From positions 11,178,107 through 11,242,106 of the forward strand of contig CM077823.1 in assembly GCA_039720395.1 (NCBI GenBank): a stretch of DNA of 64,000 nt, read 5' to 3'. Below, in pieces: positions 32,501 to 45,022 of this stretch. Origin of the DNA: Liquidambar formosana (Eukaryota > Streptophyta > Magnoliopsida > Saxifragales > Altingiaceae). The notes below the pieces were generated by a model. That model was not told the DNA's origin. It worked only from the letters and a program-made list of their open reading frames with translations, and made no database searches. The translations under genes and the position numbers were made by a program. Within the stretch, counting starts at the first letter, position 1; every line of letters starts with the position of its first letter.

Positions 32501-35500
32501 TGTCACACCCCATTTTTGCACCACCTTACTAGGGCTCACCATTTCATGTAGGTTATTGTTTTGTTTTTGAGTCTAGTTACTTGCATTAGTTTTCTAGAAT
32601 CACAAGGACATTGGATATGAATTTTGGTTCAATTTGGAGTTGATCTTGAGGGTTAATAAGAACTTTTGTGACTTGAGGGGCATAACCGTCTTTTAGGTCA
32701 CGAACTTTCTATTTAACCTTGAAATAATCTCCAAGTTGTCAATTGGAGTTCATGAGAATGCATTTGAGGTATTTATGGGTTCAATTTGATGAATTGATGG
32801 TTCGGGATTAAAATGGCTCAATACGGTTCAAGTTGGTTAAGAGACCCACTTCGGGTTGGCTCAAATTGGCTCATGATTTTCACTCAATTCCCACCCATTT
32901 GACTTTAATTAGTCTTAATTTCATTCCCAAAGATGTTTTGGAAGGTTGAATTTTGAATTGGAAAGCATTCGGTGCGACCATATGTGCATACCTAAGCTTA
33001 GCGACGGTGGTGCATAGCGGTTAGCCGCCTTTGTAAAACCCAACCATGCAGCCATGGCTAGGGATTTTTGCCCTAAAATGTCTTAAATTACATTCCTCAT
33101 TGAAGCACGGTCGTTTTGGCTTTCGTTTCGTCAAAATCGGACTCCGTTTGACCCCCGAAACACATTTGGAAGCTGAAAGGGCTCAAATAAGGCAATTGCT
33201 GATGGCGCGCTCGGGTGACCATCTGGGGCCTGGCGGCTAACCGCCCAGCCCAGGTGGTCAGCCGCCCAAGGCCAGGCGGCTAGCCGCCCAGCCCCAGGTG
33301 GTCACCCGAGCCACTTTCCTTTTTTGAGCTTTGACGCGGCTCCCTCCCTATTTCCTCGGATTTGCTCGCCTCCAGCCGCCATTTAACCCTAATTTCAGCC
33401 CTATTTGACCTACTTGAGCCCCAAGGGAACCTCTAAGAGCCCTTGGATCAATCCCTAGGGTTTTAATCCCAACCATTGAGGGTTTTCCCTCAATCCCTAT
33501 AAATACCCCCTTATACTTCAGCAATAGGGGAGGCAATTTCTGAAGTGTGAGGCATGTGTGAGACTTGGAGGCTATGGCAGCCATCCTTAGGGTAGTTTAA
33601 CCTATATTTTGAGTGAGAGTGTGAGAGAGAGAGCTTGAAGGAAGGCTGGAGCTTTGCTTGAAGGCTTGAAGGAAGGAATTTCCAGCAGTACAATAAGAGG
33701 AGGAGGACTCTCTACAGCAGCAAAAGGAGACTTCACCATAGGTATACCTCTTCCCCTTTCTCTCTTTCATTCAAACTAGGGTTTTTGCATAGGATAGCAT
33801 TATTCCATGTTAAAGCTTGTGTTTTTATTGTGTTTTGCTACTTCCATTAGTTAGTATGCATGATTAGGATAATATTCATGGGCTGTTTAGTATGCTAGGA
33901 TGCTATTCCATGTGATTTACTGCATGTTTGGGATTCTAGGGTTCCCTTAGTGCTGAAATTGGTTTTCTACATGAAATAACACTTTTGCATATTGAAGCTT
34001 GTGTTTTTATTGTGTTTTGTTACTTCTATTAGTTAGTATGCATGATTAGGATAATATTCACGGGCTGTTTAGTATGCTAAGATGCTATTCCATGTGATTT
34101 ACTGAATGTTTGGGATTCTAGGGTTTCCTTAGTGCTGAAATTGAGTTTATGCTTAGAATAGCTTTATTTCATGTGAAAGTCTATGTCTTTATCATGTGTG
34201 GATCATTCCATTGATTAATATGCATGGTTAGAATGCTGTTCATATTCTGTTTTGCATGATTTAGGGTTATTTCATGGAATTTTATGCACTAGTGTGATTC
34301 TAGGGTTTCAGTCATCCTTGTATTAGGAAAGTTGCATATAGCATGATTAGTTAGGGATTTTCTCTGTTTTTTCTTCATAGTTGCTACATATGTGTTCCAT
34401 ATTAGGTAACTATGATATTTCTAGCATTCATATAGTTGATTTTAGGGTTTTTTGCATGTCATTGCATGTAGGGTTGAATTAGGGTTTTAGTTAGCTTATG
34501 ATTCATGTTGTTGCATGACTTGTGGTTGATTTTAAGCCTTATTTCAATTCTGTCCAGATCTGTTATTTGTCCTTGATATGTTATTTTGAGCATGTGTTTG
34601 CTTATGTTTAAGCATGATAATGGCTTGATTTGGAATCTAGCCTGGGTGGTTGGTATTTTGGTATGTTTTGCATGGAAATTGCAGGTGCTTTGACAGGTAC
34701 AACAGGTGCAACTACCCCACCAATGTGGGGTGGTTATTTTGGCTATTGTAAGATGAAATCTTACAAATAAGGTAATTACCCTATGCAATAGGGTGGTTAC
34801 TTTGACAGGTTGCTTTCGCTTAAGGTAAGTAGGGTATGAGGGTGCCCCAATTCACCCTTCTTTCCTTCCTTTGAAACTTTCCCTTTCTCCCCCCTAGGGT
34901 TATTTCCTAATAGGGGAACATGGCAATCCTTATAGTTTCCTTTCAATAACAAATACCTTTTGAATCAAGGTTTCCATCTCTTATCAAAATTCCATATTTT
35001 ACCAAAAATCTTTTGAGAATCATTTATTTTGGAAACTTACCATGTTTTACTTGAAAGGAAACTTAGGGTTTACCATAGGCCTTGATTAGGTTATAACCCT
35101 ATTCCCTTTCGAACTACGTGGACTTTGATCCATGTATTTCCATACATGGTACGTAGGTGCTCTTCGTGAGGTTCAAGTCCGCCCTAGGATACTAAGTATC
35201 CTAGGTTTTCTCCCCCCTCTTTCTTTTTTCTGTTTTTCTTTGATTTAATTGCTTATATGGATGAATAAATGAATGATATGCATGCTGTCTTGTGATGATA
35301 ATTGTTGATTTGTGTGTGATAAGACTTTGATTTAGCCCAATTAAATTAAGAGACCGTTTAGGGCGATATGGGTGCCTATAGGCTTTGCCTAGAACCTTCC
35401 CATATCGTAACTTAGCCTCCGAATCCCCGATTTCTCTGGTTTCCAAAAGATCACTTGCCTTACCATTTTTAAATATCGAGTCAATCTTTTGTTTTCCTAA

Positions 35501-35626
35501 AACAAAACTGTTTTTTAGGGTTTTCCTTGTTTCCTTAAAAAATAAGGTGGCGACTCCTTTTTCTTTTCTAAACCCTATTCTTCTTTCCAATCCCTCGTGG
35601 GCCTTAACTCTTTTTCGGGGTCCACA
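32501..35626 (+). repeat. 3' LTR of outer element
   Basis: 3126 bp. About four substitutions against the 5' LTR were seen by eye (for example near 287, 818, 1859 and 1900 of the 5' copy). It lacks the copia solo LTR. Palindrome at 33209-33311, TATA at 33498-33505. Confidence 0.95.
33209..33311. repeat. GC-rich palindrome in outer 3' LTR
   Basis: Same as 933-1035 of the 5' LTR. Confidence 0.9.
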
Positions 35627-35631
35627 CTAGC
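35627..35631. repeat. Target-site duplication CTAGC of outer element, right copy
   Basis: Exact match to 220-224. Host duplicated sequence continues from here and aligns with 38708 onward. Confidence 0.95.
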
Positions 35632-36698
35632 CGACTGCACACATTTTTTTTTTCAACAGCGCCAAAAGTGATAACCGCTAGCGAATGTCTTTTATTTCAA
35701 TTTTTTCAGTGTTAATGACTACCTGCAAGGGCTTAAGGTTTTCACTTTTTAGAGGCAGTTCTAACGGCAAGCAAATTGTATTTTTATATATTTTTTATCT
35801 TTTGCTTTTATGTGTTGATGCTGAGCCTGTATAATCTACCCTTAGGATGCGTCCGAGGTCAATTTCCATAAAAAATTTAAAAGCAATTCAGTTTTACAAA
35901 GTCATTTCATATGTACCAGCAAAGTTCCATAAAAAACAAGGGAAAATATCAAAGAAAAAAAAGGAACTAGCACAATTTTCTAAAAGAATGCTCTAACGAA
36001 AGACAATATAGGTGAAGTTTAAACACTGAAATGAAGAATCAAAGAGCGAGGAAAAATTACACACATCAAGGTTCTTATTATTTAAAGAGTAAGAAAGTTA
36101 AATTTTCAAGCTTAATTTCTAGATACAAACACAAAATATCACATAAGAGCTATAAAATCAAGTTTTAATGCACAATACACAAATAATCTTTACGTGGGAT
36201 TTGCAACAATCAACCAAGAGGCGGTCCCTTGGTGGTGCCAAACAATCTTCTAACAATAGAAACAGAGAATGAAAACAAAAGAAAAATGAGACCAAAAAAA
36301 AAAAGTCTATGAGTGCAAAATACAAATACAGAAATGAAATCAAGATGATTTTGAGTGAGCTAGCTAGCATGCTCACTAATAATCAAGTTTTTAGTTATGA
36401 TTGACCCCTACAAGGGACGCACAAAAATCAACAACAAGTGAGAATAGAAGAATATAATAAATCTAAACAATTAATCTCAACAATAAAAGAAAAGGGAGGC
36501 CAAAAAAAAAAAAAAAAAGGCAATCATAATACAAAAATTGAAAATAGAGTATAAATGAATATAAACTGGTAATATATATGTATATATATAGCATAAAAAC
36601 TTATAAACAATTGATGCTGATCGATAGGGTGCACCAAATTCCAGAGCTACGTACATCTAAGAGAAAGCCTAGGAAAGTTAATGAAGGAACAAACGTAC

Positions 36699-36750
36699 CA
36701 ACATAAGCAACACATCCCAAGTGAAAAACTAAGTCCAAAAATGGATCCAT
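36699..36750 (-). pseudogene. First-exon-like unit, possible WAT1-related gene (copy 1)
   Basis: On the minus strand an ATG at 36750 opens MDPFLDLVFHLGCVAYV, ending at a GTACGT donor after 52 nt. A TATATATA lies about 60 bp upstream. The paralogue at 39788-39839 has the same 52-nt length, the same donor and a protein ending LLGRVAYAG, which resembles the short first exon of WAT1-related (EamA) transporters (pattern MVFVQ..YAG). No second exon was recognised nearby, so I treat it as a gene fragment. Confidence 0.4.
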
Positions 36751-36805
36751 TTTGGTGCACAGCAACAAAGAACAACTTCGCAGAGAGAGAGCTCTTTTCG
36801 TGCAG

Positions 36806-37005
36806 GCATATATATAGGCAGTCTTTTCTTTGATATTTATGATAAGCAAATATACTATAAGGGAAAAGAAATCAAAACATACAGGAGTTGATGGAGACTA
36901 GGAACGTTCAATGCACGTGCAATGCAGGTGCACATGCGCCCACATCAAAGTGCACATGAAATGCACGTATGCAACGCCTAATGCACGTACGTGCATGCCC
37001 TGTAT
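36806..37005 (-). promoter_or_regulatory. TATA box and G-box cluster (copy 1 promoter)
   Basis: TATATATA near 36808-36817 is followed upstream (minus strand) by a cluster of GCACGTGC, TGCACGT and GCACGTACGTGC motifs at 36905-37000, many with the ACGT core of bZIP/bHLH sites. Copy 2 repeats this at about 39914-39921 and 40025-40115 with changed spacing. Confidence 0.5.
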
Positions 37006-37046
37006 TTGAGATTTTATGCCTTCTACTTGCAATCTTGGGATCATAC

Positions 37047-37772
37047 TAACATTGGTATATCCTAAAAAATATTAGTTGTAGTAAGTAAAATTTAAATGGT
37101 GTTAAATGTAATGAAAATATTGTTGAAATTATTTGTATGGCAATACATCCCAACACTGTAGTACAGTACCAAAGGTATTTACTGTAGACACAAGTTCATG
37201 CTACATAGAGTCAATCAATCAACAAACATTTTGAATGTAGAAGAAGAAATCATAAAATTAAACTATATACATAACCTGATGAAGAAAAATCGATGTCGGT
37301 ATTATATGATAGTCCACAGTGGATAATAAAACAACATCAAGAATAACAAAACGTGGGGATCTTTTTCCATATTGGGACATAGTAGATTTAGCCATCACTC
37401 ATTAATATTAATTAGCAATCCTTCTACTTCCACCTATGAAGAAGTGTGGGAGACTACTTCATCTAGTGGAATTACTCGGCCACCTTTGCCCTAGATTAAA
37501 ACAATCAATCAAACTATTATAAGAGCTGTCCCTATTACGCTGAAATGTCAATGGTTACACAAATAGTCGATAAATAAGGATTTCTAAATAAATAAAAAAA
37601 ATTTAATTTTATACCTGCATAAAAAAATTAAAAAATTAAATAAATTGCAAATTTTCACTGAGGGTAATGGATCTTGCAGTCACTAAGAGTGCTAATAATA
37701 AGGGGTTGAAGGTTGTTACCAAAACAGGGCCCCTCCTCCTCATCAAGGTAGTCTGAATGTACATTTTTAGAC
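37047..37772. other. Host spacer without recognised gene
   Basis: AT-rich non-coding DNA. The last part (from about 37748) matches 46627 onward, the flank of a WAT1-like exon. Confidence 0.5.
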
Positions 37773-37777
37773 CAGAA

Positions 37778-38216
37778 TGTTAGAATTTCATATATGTGGG
37801 CTTTACATTGATTGGTTTTCTGGATTGCGAAAAACGGGTTGAATGTATAGCCTGCAATGATATACGGTATAGCCCATTATAATGTGTTATCAATTAAGTA
37901 TTTGGGCTCTAGTGCACCTTGGTCCATGATGTGGGATTATAAAGTGTGGGCCTATGCCTTGTAAGTCAAGGAGTCTATGATGGGAAAGACTCCATAAAGT
38001 TTCTTTATAAATAGACCAGGTCCCCTCTACACTCCATAAGTTGAAAACCCTAGTAGCCTGTCCCATTGGTGGCTGCATAAAGAAAAGAGGAGCAAGTAGA
38101 GGAAGACCAGCCTCCTAACCGTGTGTTTCTTTTCCACAGGTACGCGCATATTATCTATTATTATTATTTCCATGTGTTCTAGTTTTCTAGTATGGACTTA
38201 ATATATTGTTCTAACA
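37778..38216 (+). mobile_element. Short solo LTR, probably Ty1/copia
   Basis: 439 bp from TGTTAGAATTTC to TTCTAACA, flanked by the exact duplication CAGAA (37773-37777, 38217-38221). It has a TATA-like TTATAAATA near 38005. The homologous sequence at 46655-46670 lacks it, which confirms the insertion. Orientation is taken from the TATA box. Confidence 0.85.
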
Positions 38217-38444
38217 CAGAAACCATGAGACCCTGCACTTATTAGTTATGATCAGACCATAAAGTAGTATTGTATTCACTCAAAAGCAAAGTCGTGTAAA
38301 CAAATATATAGCACATTAGGGTGAATATTAGAACTTCTTTTCAATATGCATGATTGGGCCCATCCTTCCTATCAAGGTATAGCAGTCATGCATATTAAAT
38401 TTGAATATTTTTGTAACCATTGACATTTCATTGTGATCGAGAGG
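38217..38444. repeat. Copy of the intron-like flank found at 46665-46785
   Basis: ATTAGTTATGATCAGACCAT and the following roughly 120 bp match 46680-46780, which directly adjoins a WAT1-like exon there. The exon itself is not present here. Confidence 0.75.
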
Positions 38445-40165
38445 GATTATTAGTACTTGTTATGACAGTTGGATCCATTACCCTCAAGGAAAATCTGCAT
38501 TTATGCAGGTATAAAATTAAAATTTGCATTTGCATTTATGGCAATATCATCTTTTTTGTTAACACTATGGGGGAATAGGGGAGTAGTAACATTTCCCAAA
38601 CTTCAGAGGTGAAAAGTGTTTGGAAAAACAATTTACATGGATAAAATTTTTTCAGGTCAAAGTTGAGAGCATCAAAGTGTAATTTCTACTTAATATTAGG
38701 GGTGTTTCTAGCCGACTGCATACAGTTTTCCTTCAACAGTGCCAAAGGTGATAACCGCTGGTGAATGTCTTTTATTTCAATTTTGTCAGTGTTATTGACT
38801 GCATGCATGAGCTTAGGGTTTTCACTTTTCAAAGGCAGTTCTAACTGCAAGCAAATTGTATTTTTATATATTTTTTATCTTTTGCTTTAATGTGTTGATG
38901 CTGAGCCTATATAATCCACTTTTAGGATGCTTCCGAAGTCAATTTCCATTAAAAATTTAAAAGCAATGGAGTTTTACAAAGTCATTTCACTATGTACCAG
39001 CATAGTTCCATCCAAAACAAGGGAAAATATCAAAGGAAAAAAAAAAAAGGAACCGGCACAATTTTCTTAAAGAATGCTCAAACGAATGACAATATAGGTG
39101 AAGTTTAAACACAGAAGCGAAGAATCAAAGAGCAAGGAGAAATTACTCACATCAAGGCTCTTATTATTTAAAGAATAAGAAAGTTAAATTTTCAAGCATA
39201 ATTTCTAGATACAAACACAAAATATCACGTAAGATCTGTAAAATCAAGTTTTAATGCACAATACACAAATAATCTTTGCCTAGGATTTGCAACAATCAAC
39301 CAAGAAGCGGTGGTGACCTAGTGGTGCCAAACAATCTTCCAACAACAGAAACACATAATGAAAATAAAAGAAAAGTAAGACAAAAAGAAAAAATAAGTTT
39401 GTGAGTGCAAAATAAAAACACAGAAATGTAATCAAGATAATTTTGAGTAAGCTAGCTAGCATGTTCACTAATTAATCAGGTTTTTAGTTATGATTGACCC
39501 CTACGAGGGACGCACAAAAATCAACAGAAAATGAGAATAGAAGAATACTAATAAATCTAAACAATCAATCTCAACAATAAAAGAAAAGGGAGACCCAAAA
39601 AAAAAAAAGGCAATCATAATACAAAAATTGAAAATATAGTATAAATTAATATAAACTAGTTATATATATATAAATAGCATAAAAACTTATAAGCAATTGA
39701 TACTTGTCAATAGGGTGCACCAAATTCCAAAGCTACGAACATCTAAGAGAAAGCCTACTAGCAAAGTTAATGAAGGAACAAACGTACCAGCATAAGCAAC
39801 ACGACCCAAGAGAAAAACTAATGCCAAAAATGGATCCATTTTGGTCTGTCTAAGCGCACTGCAGCAAAGAACAACTTCACAGAGAGAGAAAGAGAGAGCT
39901 CTTTTCGTGCGAGCACATATATAGGCAGTTTTTTTTTTTTTGTTTTTTTTTAATATTTATGTTTAGCAAATATGCTATAGGGGAAAAGAAATCAAAACGT
40001 ATAGGAGTTGATGTAGACCAGGAATGTGCAATGCACGTGCACATCCATGTGCATATCAAAGTGCACGTTCAACGCACGTGCAATGCACATATGTAACTCC
40101 TAATGCACATACGTGCATGGCCCGTATTTTAGATTTTAAGCCTTCTACTTACAATCTTGGGATCA
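38445..40165. repeat. Host duplicated segment, copy 2, with empty insertion site
   Basis: It matches 1-224 joined to 35627-37046. The single CTAGC at 38708-38712 is the pre-insertion state of the outer retrotransposon's target. Confidence 0.88.
39788..39839 (-). pseudogene. First-exon-like unit, possible WAT1-related gene (copy 2)
   Basis: The ATG at 39839 opens MDPFLALVFLLGRVAYAG; the exon ends after 52 nt at a GTACGT donor. A minus-strand TATATAT box lies about 75 bp upstream. It fits the first exon of a WAT1-related transporter better than copy 1 does. Later exons were not found between here and 38217. Confidence 0.42.
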
Positions 40166-40685
40166 AATTATCAGCCCATGCATGATGTTTATAATTTTTT
40201 TTTATATTTTATATTTATTTTATTTTTTATGATGCGGAGGAACCCGCCTGATTTATCGTCGAGATAAACTGTTAACTAGCTTGGTCGACCTATAGACCTC
40301 CACAAACATATGCACCTCATGCTCAACACATGTGCCGACCACGTAAGTTATATGGCTTACATCGCCCTTAGCATCTAGTCCGTGAGGCAAACCCCAAACT
40401 CCAAAATTAGATATGCTCTAGAGAGAGAGACAGAGATAGAAGAAAGGTGTAGCTACAACCTACAGATAAAATCCAACTTATATAACTATGAAAGGGAAAC
40501 AAGGGATAGATGTATTAATCTTAATAATTAACAAAAGACATACGTAGGAAAGAGTTAGAAATGAAAGGGCAATCCACCAGTATTTATAGATTGGAATAGA
40601 GTATGGTAACTGGTTGAGTAACGTCACTGACTCTTCATGATGATACATGTAACATGCTCCTAGATGGCTTTATTTAAATTTAAGC
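40166..40685. other. Host AT-rich stretch without recognised gene
   Basis: Non-coding; T-rich runs, nothing assignable. Confidence 0.5.
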
Positions 40686-40822
40686 ATTTTTTACCTTTTC
40701 TTTTCCTTGGTGGGTACACTATTTATTGGCACACCTTTTTCAAAAAATGGAAATCGAACCCCTAACCTATCCTACTCTTACCCTTTTTCGGCCCCACCCT
40801 CCCTCACCACTAGGCTAGAAAT
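40686..40822 (-). mobile_element. tRNA-derived SINE, minus strand
   Basis: On the minus strand there is an A-box TAGCCTAGTGG (40807-40817), which matches TRGCNNAGYGG fully, and a B-box-like GGTTCGATTTCC (40749-40760). An A-rich tail ends near 40686. The body matches 54620-54732, a second copy in the opposite orientation. Confidence 0.65.
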
Positions 40823-42781
40823 GAATGCCTTCTCTTTGGTGTTACGGTATTTTCACCTTCACCTTTTTTGTTTTTGGAAAGCCGTGTCTTCTTTCTCTTC
40901 ACTATTTTTGGTAAGTAAAAACAATGTAGTGTTTGGAGATAAATTATGAGAGATAAGAGTATCGTGAGGTGTCTTATATTTATTTATTATTTGATTTCAA
41001 CACACAAAGTTAAGGGGACTGTCGCCCATGAACCCATCATCGGTAGGCCTGTAGATATACTCTATTTTTGTGTAGATTTTTGTAATATTTTTTGCTATGT
41101 GGAGCTTCATTTGAGAGAAAAAGCGATATTGGGAGTTCTACACTGAATCTACATTTTTATTGTTAATAGTAGATTTGATCTCTCTCCCAATGTGGGTGTA
41201 AGCAAACTTACAAACGAACCAATCCAAGCCAAGTTGTGGAGTGATTGGGCTTGGTTAGTTAAAAAGCTTGCTTTGTTTACATTTGAACCGAGATTTTAAC
41301 AAACCTAGAATATAATGATCAAGCTTGTTTCTTAAGAAGCTTATTTATTTTCATCCGAAACGAGCTTTTAATGTGGTTAGAATATTGTGATCAAAGCTTA
41401 GGTTGATAGAAATTAATAAAATTTGGGCTTGGCTCGGCTTGGTTTGATTAACCTTAATATGTTAAGAGGGCTTGTATTGGCGTCATACCCCAAGACTTGA
41501 TTTTCATCCCCCACAAATTTTATATTTCAAGATTTTATGAAAAATGTAAAACGTTCTCATAAAAACCAATCACGTTGTCCACAAGAAAACACTATTTTGA
41601 AATACTTTGTGGAAGAAAATATTGCCAAAATCATTCGTTTAAGTGGAGTTTTTGGCCATTTATAGTAACTATTTCATAAATGGCTAAAAAGTCAACTTAA
41701 ACAATATATTTTGGAAAACCTTTTTTCAAAAAGTTGTTCAAAATGATGTTTCCTAGTGGATTGCAAAGTCAGTTTTAATGAAAACCTTTTATATTGTTCA
41801 TAAAACCTTAAAATGTAAAAATAAGTGGGGTATAAGAAATAAGTCTTAATTGGAGTGCCAATAGAGGTCTTCATAAGTTAAACATGAGCTCAAGCCCAAC
41901 TTGAGCTTGTGAATTTGGATTTGCATCGACAAACTATAACCTTTTTAAGTCTCACTGAAAAATATTTACAATGAACAATGACCTTTTTTTATAGACAAAG
42001 ACAAATATATTAAAGTTGAGTTCAAATTAAAACACCATCCACTAATACAAAACTAGGTTACAAAAACCTCTACCAACAAACCCAATTCATAAATGCAATA
42101 TCAAAAACTTAAGCTACAAACTTTAGACGAGATAAGCCTAAAAAAATTTAGGATGGGCGGTTATTGCAACCCTTAATTTTATTTGTCCACCCTACTTCGG
42201 GGGAATTAAAGTGATCAGACTATGGGTAAATAATGACAGTTACTAGTCATTATTCGTTAAGTTGATAGTCATTTACTATGAAGTTAGTAGTCATTTGTTT
42301 TTTAAATCCAACATCTAAGTGGATTTTTTAGTCTTTTGTCGTCTTTGTTTCATTTTTTACTAAACCAAAGATTTTGAAAAAACTTTCTTCTGCAAGAAGT
42401 TGTTCAAAATGATGTTTCTAGTAGATAAAGCAACCAATTTTCAATAAACTCTTTTATATTTTCCCAAAATCTTGAGAAATTAAAATTAATGGAGTGTGCA
42501 AACAATTTTGTTCTTAAACTCTTAAAAAGCTTGTTCACGAGTCCAACTAAGTCGAGTTTTGATCTGCTTGAACTTGACATGTTTACTAAACAAATCTAAA
42601 TTTAAGTTTAAGCATGACTTATTTAATAATTGATCGAATTGTAGGTGGTCCTTATCTAGCTTGTTCGTGAGCTCTTAATGAGATGATTGGTTCGTTGGCT
42701 GCCCAAGATGTAAAAATTTTGTCAGAGCACGCAAATCTTGTATGTTTATTCTATATTTTTCTTTAATGTGGTCATACTTGC

Positions 42782-42818
<37 letters not shown>

Positions 42819-44515
42819 AGTATAGGGCGCATGTAGCCAGAATGGTATTTACTTTGCAGAAAAAATATTTCCGACTTGCCCATGTCCTTTCAAATTGATG
42901 AGGGCTGTCAATAAGGGACAATAATTACTGCTGAGTTAGCTAGAATTTATTGGATTTCTCCATGGGCTCATGGAACTTTTTATAATACATGGTACTTTTT
43001 TTCTAAGTTTAAAACAAAAAGGACACTAAAAATGCTATTGATCTTCTTAATTTCTTTCCATAATGCTGGGTTATTAATATGTCAAACATTTAAAAACACA
43101 AAATAATATACTTGTTGATGTGATTGTTGCCATATCATTAAAAAATAAATTAAAATATAAATAAAATAAAATAAAATAATTGATAACACTGCCCAAAGGA
43201 TACAAAAAAATTATTTTTTTTATAATGTCTCTGACATTTTAGGTGATAAAAGAAATGAGTGAAAATTATCCGATTACTTTGACATTTTTTAAACAAAAAG
43301 AATTGATATTAAGTTTGCAATTTCTACGTCAGCCAATAAATGGAATAAATGAGATTGTTCGACTTTTTTTTTTTAGTTTTTTTCAAAATTGAAAGAGAGG
43401 AGAAAAAAGTAAGGGTGGGGGGAAAAAAAAACCAAAAGAGAGGTAAATATCTAAAATATCCTTAAAAAAGGAATTCTATCCAAAAAAATTAATGAATTAA
43501 TTTTTCTATCATCCAAACCCACATAAAGTCAAGTATGGTCAAAAGACCAAAATCCTAACTTTCCTCATAATGGGAACTTGTTGGACTAAAATGCCATTTT
43601 TACCATTTTTTTTTATTTGTTTGTTTAATTTCATTTTTGTTATGAAAAATGATAAAAAGTTCACTTCTTAGAAAGAAAAGATGCATGGTAAAACAGCTTT
43701 TGAACAATTTTTTTTAGGGTAAATATCTCTAAAAAAAGAAAGTTATTATAAACAATTGACAAATGCTTTTACAAAAACTGAAAAATTCCTTATTATAAAT
43801 AATTTTAAGGACACAACATTTCTACATCGAAGAAGAATAATTTTGTATCATGAGATACATGCTTCTTATGATGGAGCGTAATATTTTATTTTTTAAATTT
43901 AAAAATTACATAAATAGTTATAAATATATATATTTATTTATTTATTTATTATCGTATCCCTACTATTTCATGTCTTAATATTTTTAAAAATTACCATATT
44001 GGAATGTCCATATCATATCATAACTGGGTCGCATGTCTGTGCTTCATAACTCAACTTCCATCCAACCTCATTAAAATTATACAACTTTTGGATTGAAATA
44101 CACTTCCTATAATTGTTTGTTTATTAAGCTTTTGGAAATTAAGTTACAAGGGTTTTTTGGATATAGTTGAATCCTAATTGGATTTTCTTTACAAGAATAT
44201 TATTTTACTGGTTTTTGAATATAATTCTTTTCATGAGAGATACTTTGGATATTCATCCTCTTTTCTTTCTTTTTTTTTTTTTCAAATACAGAAAAAAGTT
44301 TTTTTTTTTTTTTTTTTTTAATTATAACAAGGATACGATAGTCAAGAAAATCTATTATTAAGATAGAGTTTTATGGAAGTAATAAGTAGGGTTTTTTAGA
44401 TACACTTTAATCTTACTAGTTTTTCTTTAAGTAGAAGCATCAAAGAGAATCCCAGCATCCCAACTAGGTTGGCACCCTAGGACCTCAAAATCATGTGCTC
44501 ACTACTTGATATATA
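40823..44515. other. AT-rich host or degenerate repeat DNA
   Basis: No gene recognised. A (GA)n microsatellite lies at about 42785-42814. GAACCAATC near 41216 and GATTGGTTC near 42684, with AGCTTG/CAAGCT phrases between, suggest an old MITE-like repeat. Poly-T runs occur at 44270-44320. Confidence 0.5.
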
Positions 44516-44639
44516 TTAAAAGAAATAAAAAAGAATACAGAGGAGGAAAAGAGAAACAAAACAAAACAAGAAAAAGTCTGGTCTTGGCGACTCATAACCT
44601 GTCACAATCCAACTCACAGCCAGAGCAAAAACTACAAAA

Positions 44640-44995
44640 TTAAAGCCTAAACCTATAAGAAGGCAAGTTGAAAATATCATAGCAGATAAATTTGAAAATC
44701 TCTGGAAAAGCATTCCACCACCACTTAAAATCCTGAAAACCCAAGGCAAGATTGGCAATGCCATTTGCAGCTGCATTCCTTAAAAATATGACCACTGGAA
44801 ATCCATGTTCTTTAAGTAAAATTTGCAATTAGACCACCTAACCCGAAGGACCCAAGGAGGTTCAAAAGTATGAGATAACAAACTCTGCACCACTAAAGAG
44901 GAATCACATTCCATCCATAATATTCTCCAGCCCAAAGACCAAGCCTTCTCAATACCAACAACAACGGCGTAAAGCTCTACGAAAAGGCTGAATGG
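44640..44995 (-). pseudogene. LINE RNase H domain fragment
   Basis: Read on the minus strand with frame changes: AVVVGIEKAWSLGW, WMECDSSLVVQSLL, the tail WWNAFPEIFKFICYDIF and NLPSYRFR. This is the C-terminal RNase H (RVT_3) of plant L1-type LINEs. Frameshifts and lost catalytic context make it a dead fragment. It directly abuts the cupin pseudogene's 3' end. Confidence 0.75.
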
Positions 44996-45022
44996 ATACC
45001 CAAATTGATAGAAAAAGCACCC

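Larger units (their letters stand above)
225..35626 (+). mobile_element. Outer Tat-lineage LTR retrotransposon, gag-only, interrupted by two later insertions
   Basis: The element starts TGTCACACCCC and ends GGTCCACA, and is flanked by the 5-bp direct repeat CTAGC (220-224 and 35627-35631). Removing the inner element with its duplication (20954 bp) and the solo LTR with its duplication (1658 bp) leaves a 12790-bp element with two 3126-bp LTRs, a tRNA-Arg-type primer site, a leader, a gag gene, a hairpin array and a 3' purine tract. No protease, RT or integrase is present, only about 40 bp resembling the 3' end of pol near 8190. It must therefore have moved with enzymes supplied in trans, plausibly by a relative of the inner element, with which it shares gag and LTR sequence. 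Confidence 0.93.
35632..37046. repeat. Host duplicated segment, copy 1 (right part)
   Basis: It aligns with 38713-40165 at high identity with small indels. It contains a minus-strand promoter and first-exon-like unit (36699-36750). Between 35632 and 36690 no gene is seen; the small minus-strand ORF at 36158-36376 has a diverged partner at 39280-39468 but no recognisable domain. Confidence 0.88.

Noticed and set aside
42785..42814. (GA)n as a regulatory GAGA element
   Set aside because: A simple microsatellite with no gene or promoter nearby.
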